This document shows, piece after piece, positions 6,642-7,006 of a DNA stretch of 7,006 nt (the stretch's first letter is position 1; each line of letters begins with the position of its first letter). The DNA is from Clostridia bacterium. GTDB taxonomy: Bacteria > Bacillota > Clostridia > DUPQ01. The translations under genes and the position numbers were made by a program. The stretch spans positions 1 through 7,006 of the forward strand of contig JAUVJE010000130.1 in assembly GCA_030592355.1 (NCBI GenBank), read 5' to 3'. The notes below the pieces were generated by a model that did no database searches, was not told the DNA's origin, and saw only the letters and a program-made list of their open reading frames with translations.

Positions 6642-7006
6642 TGAAATCTATCTGGATAATGCCGCTTCAACCAAACCTTACGCTGAAGTGACTGAAAGAA
6701 TGAAGGAAATACTGGACTTTGAATACGGAAATTCTTCAAGCACCCACAGTCTTGGTGTAAATTCATATAAAATAGTTAAAAAAGCTACGGAAAAATTAGC
6801 GGATATCTTAAACTGCAGAACTGAAGAAATTGTACTGACGAGCGGAGCAGCCGAATCAAACAATTTGGCCATCAAAGGATATGCTTTTGCAAATATGAAA
6901 TCAGGTAAAACCATAATAACGTCTGCTTATGAACATCCCACGGTACTCACTACAGTTAAGAGTCTTGAGAAATTTGGTTTTAATACCTGCATTTGTGGTG
7001 TGGATT
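6628..7006 (+). CDS. Cysteine desulfurase, NifS/IscS type (3' truncated by window edge)
   Basis: The first 126 residues of a pyridoxal-phosphate enzyme that removes sulfur from cysteine for Fe-S clusters or tRNA thiolation. Recognisable blocks are I7-Y-L-D-N-A-A-S-T, Y33-G-N-S-S-S-T-H, T71-S-G-A-A-E-S-N-N and S99-A-Y-E-H-P. H103 is the histidine that stacks on PLP in this family. Alanine 75 stands where IscS has a phosphate-contacting threonine (SGATES), and GNSSS replaces the common GNPSS. The order and spacing fit group I desulfurases; the PLP lysine and the active-site cysteine lie beyond the window. GGAG at 6617-6620, 7 nt before the ATG, fixes the start, and the gene overlaps the ribonuclease by 14 nt in another frame. 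In Firmicutes such genes often sit next to a tRNA thiolation gene (thiI or mnmA); whether one follows cannot be seen. Confidence 0.9.
   Translation, partial: MKRISEIYLDNAASTKPYAEVTERMKEILDFEYGNSSSTHSLGVNSYKIVKKATEKLADILNCRTEEIVLTSGAAESNNLAIKGYAFANMKSGKTIITSAYEHPTVLTTVKSLEKFGFNTCICGVD

Overview
The window reads as ordinary chromosome of a low-GC Gram-positive bacterium, most likely a member of the Clostridia. The grounds are A/T-rich coding sequence with many AAA, ATA and AAT codons, strong purine-rich ribosome binding sites (AGGGGG, AGGGGA, AGAGGTG), consensus sigma-A type promoter boxes, tRNA genes with encoded CCA ends, and closely spaced or overlapping genes. No mobile element, CRISPR array or phage gene is visible.

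Region 1 (1-3029, + strand) is a compact gene cluster. It opens with the last 34 codons of an unrecognised gene. A divergent uronate isomerase of the amidohydrolase superfamily follows (149-1390; it resembles the Bacillus halodurans Bh0493 type rather than classical UxaC). Next come a YjjG/YfnB-type HAD phosphatase (1399-2094) and an NAD-dependent epimerase-like protein of the extended SDR type (2091-3029). The SDR lacks the usual catalytic tyrosine and has a degenerate glycine motif. Gaps are 43 and 8 nt, followed by a 4-nt ATGA overlap, so the genes are probably transcribed together. The likely theme is uronate or sugar-acid metabolism, but only the isomerase points there directly.

Region 2 (3030-3597) is intergenic but not empty. 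Two tRNA genes lie on the - strand, Gly(TCC) then Arg(TCT) in order of transcription. They are driven by a perfect TTGACA-17-TATAAT promoter. They end at a 12-bp-stem hairpin with U-rich flanks on both sides, which can also stop the convergent Region 1 transcript. The remaining 233 nt separate the tRNA promoter from the next + strand operon and hold a plausible promoter and a small palindrome.

Region 3 (3598 to the end, + strand) is a translationally coupled operon: an FAD-dependent oxidoreductase (FAD_oxidored family), a beta-CASP metallo-beta-lactamase-fold ribonuclease with all motifs intact, and the N-terminal third of a NifS/IscS-type cysteine desulfurase that runs off the window. The genes overlap by 4 and 14 nt. 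The last two suggest an RNA-processing or tRNA-thiolation theme; the role of the flavoprotein is unclear.

I do not see a convincing undescribed system. The points most worth a second look are the catalytically degenerate SDR beside the divergent uronate isomerase, and the flavoprotein/RNase/desulfurase gene grouping.
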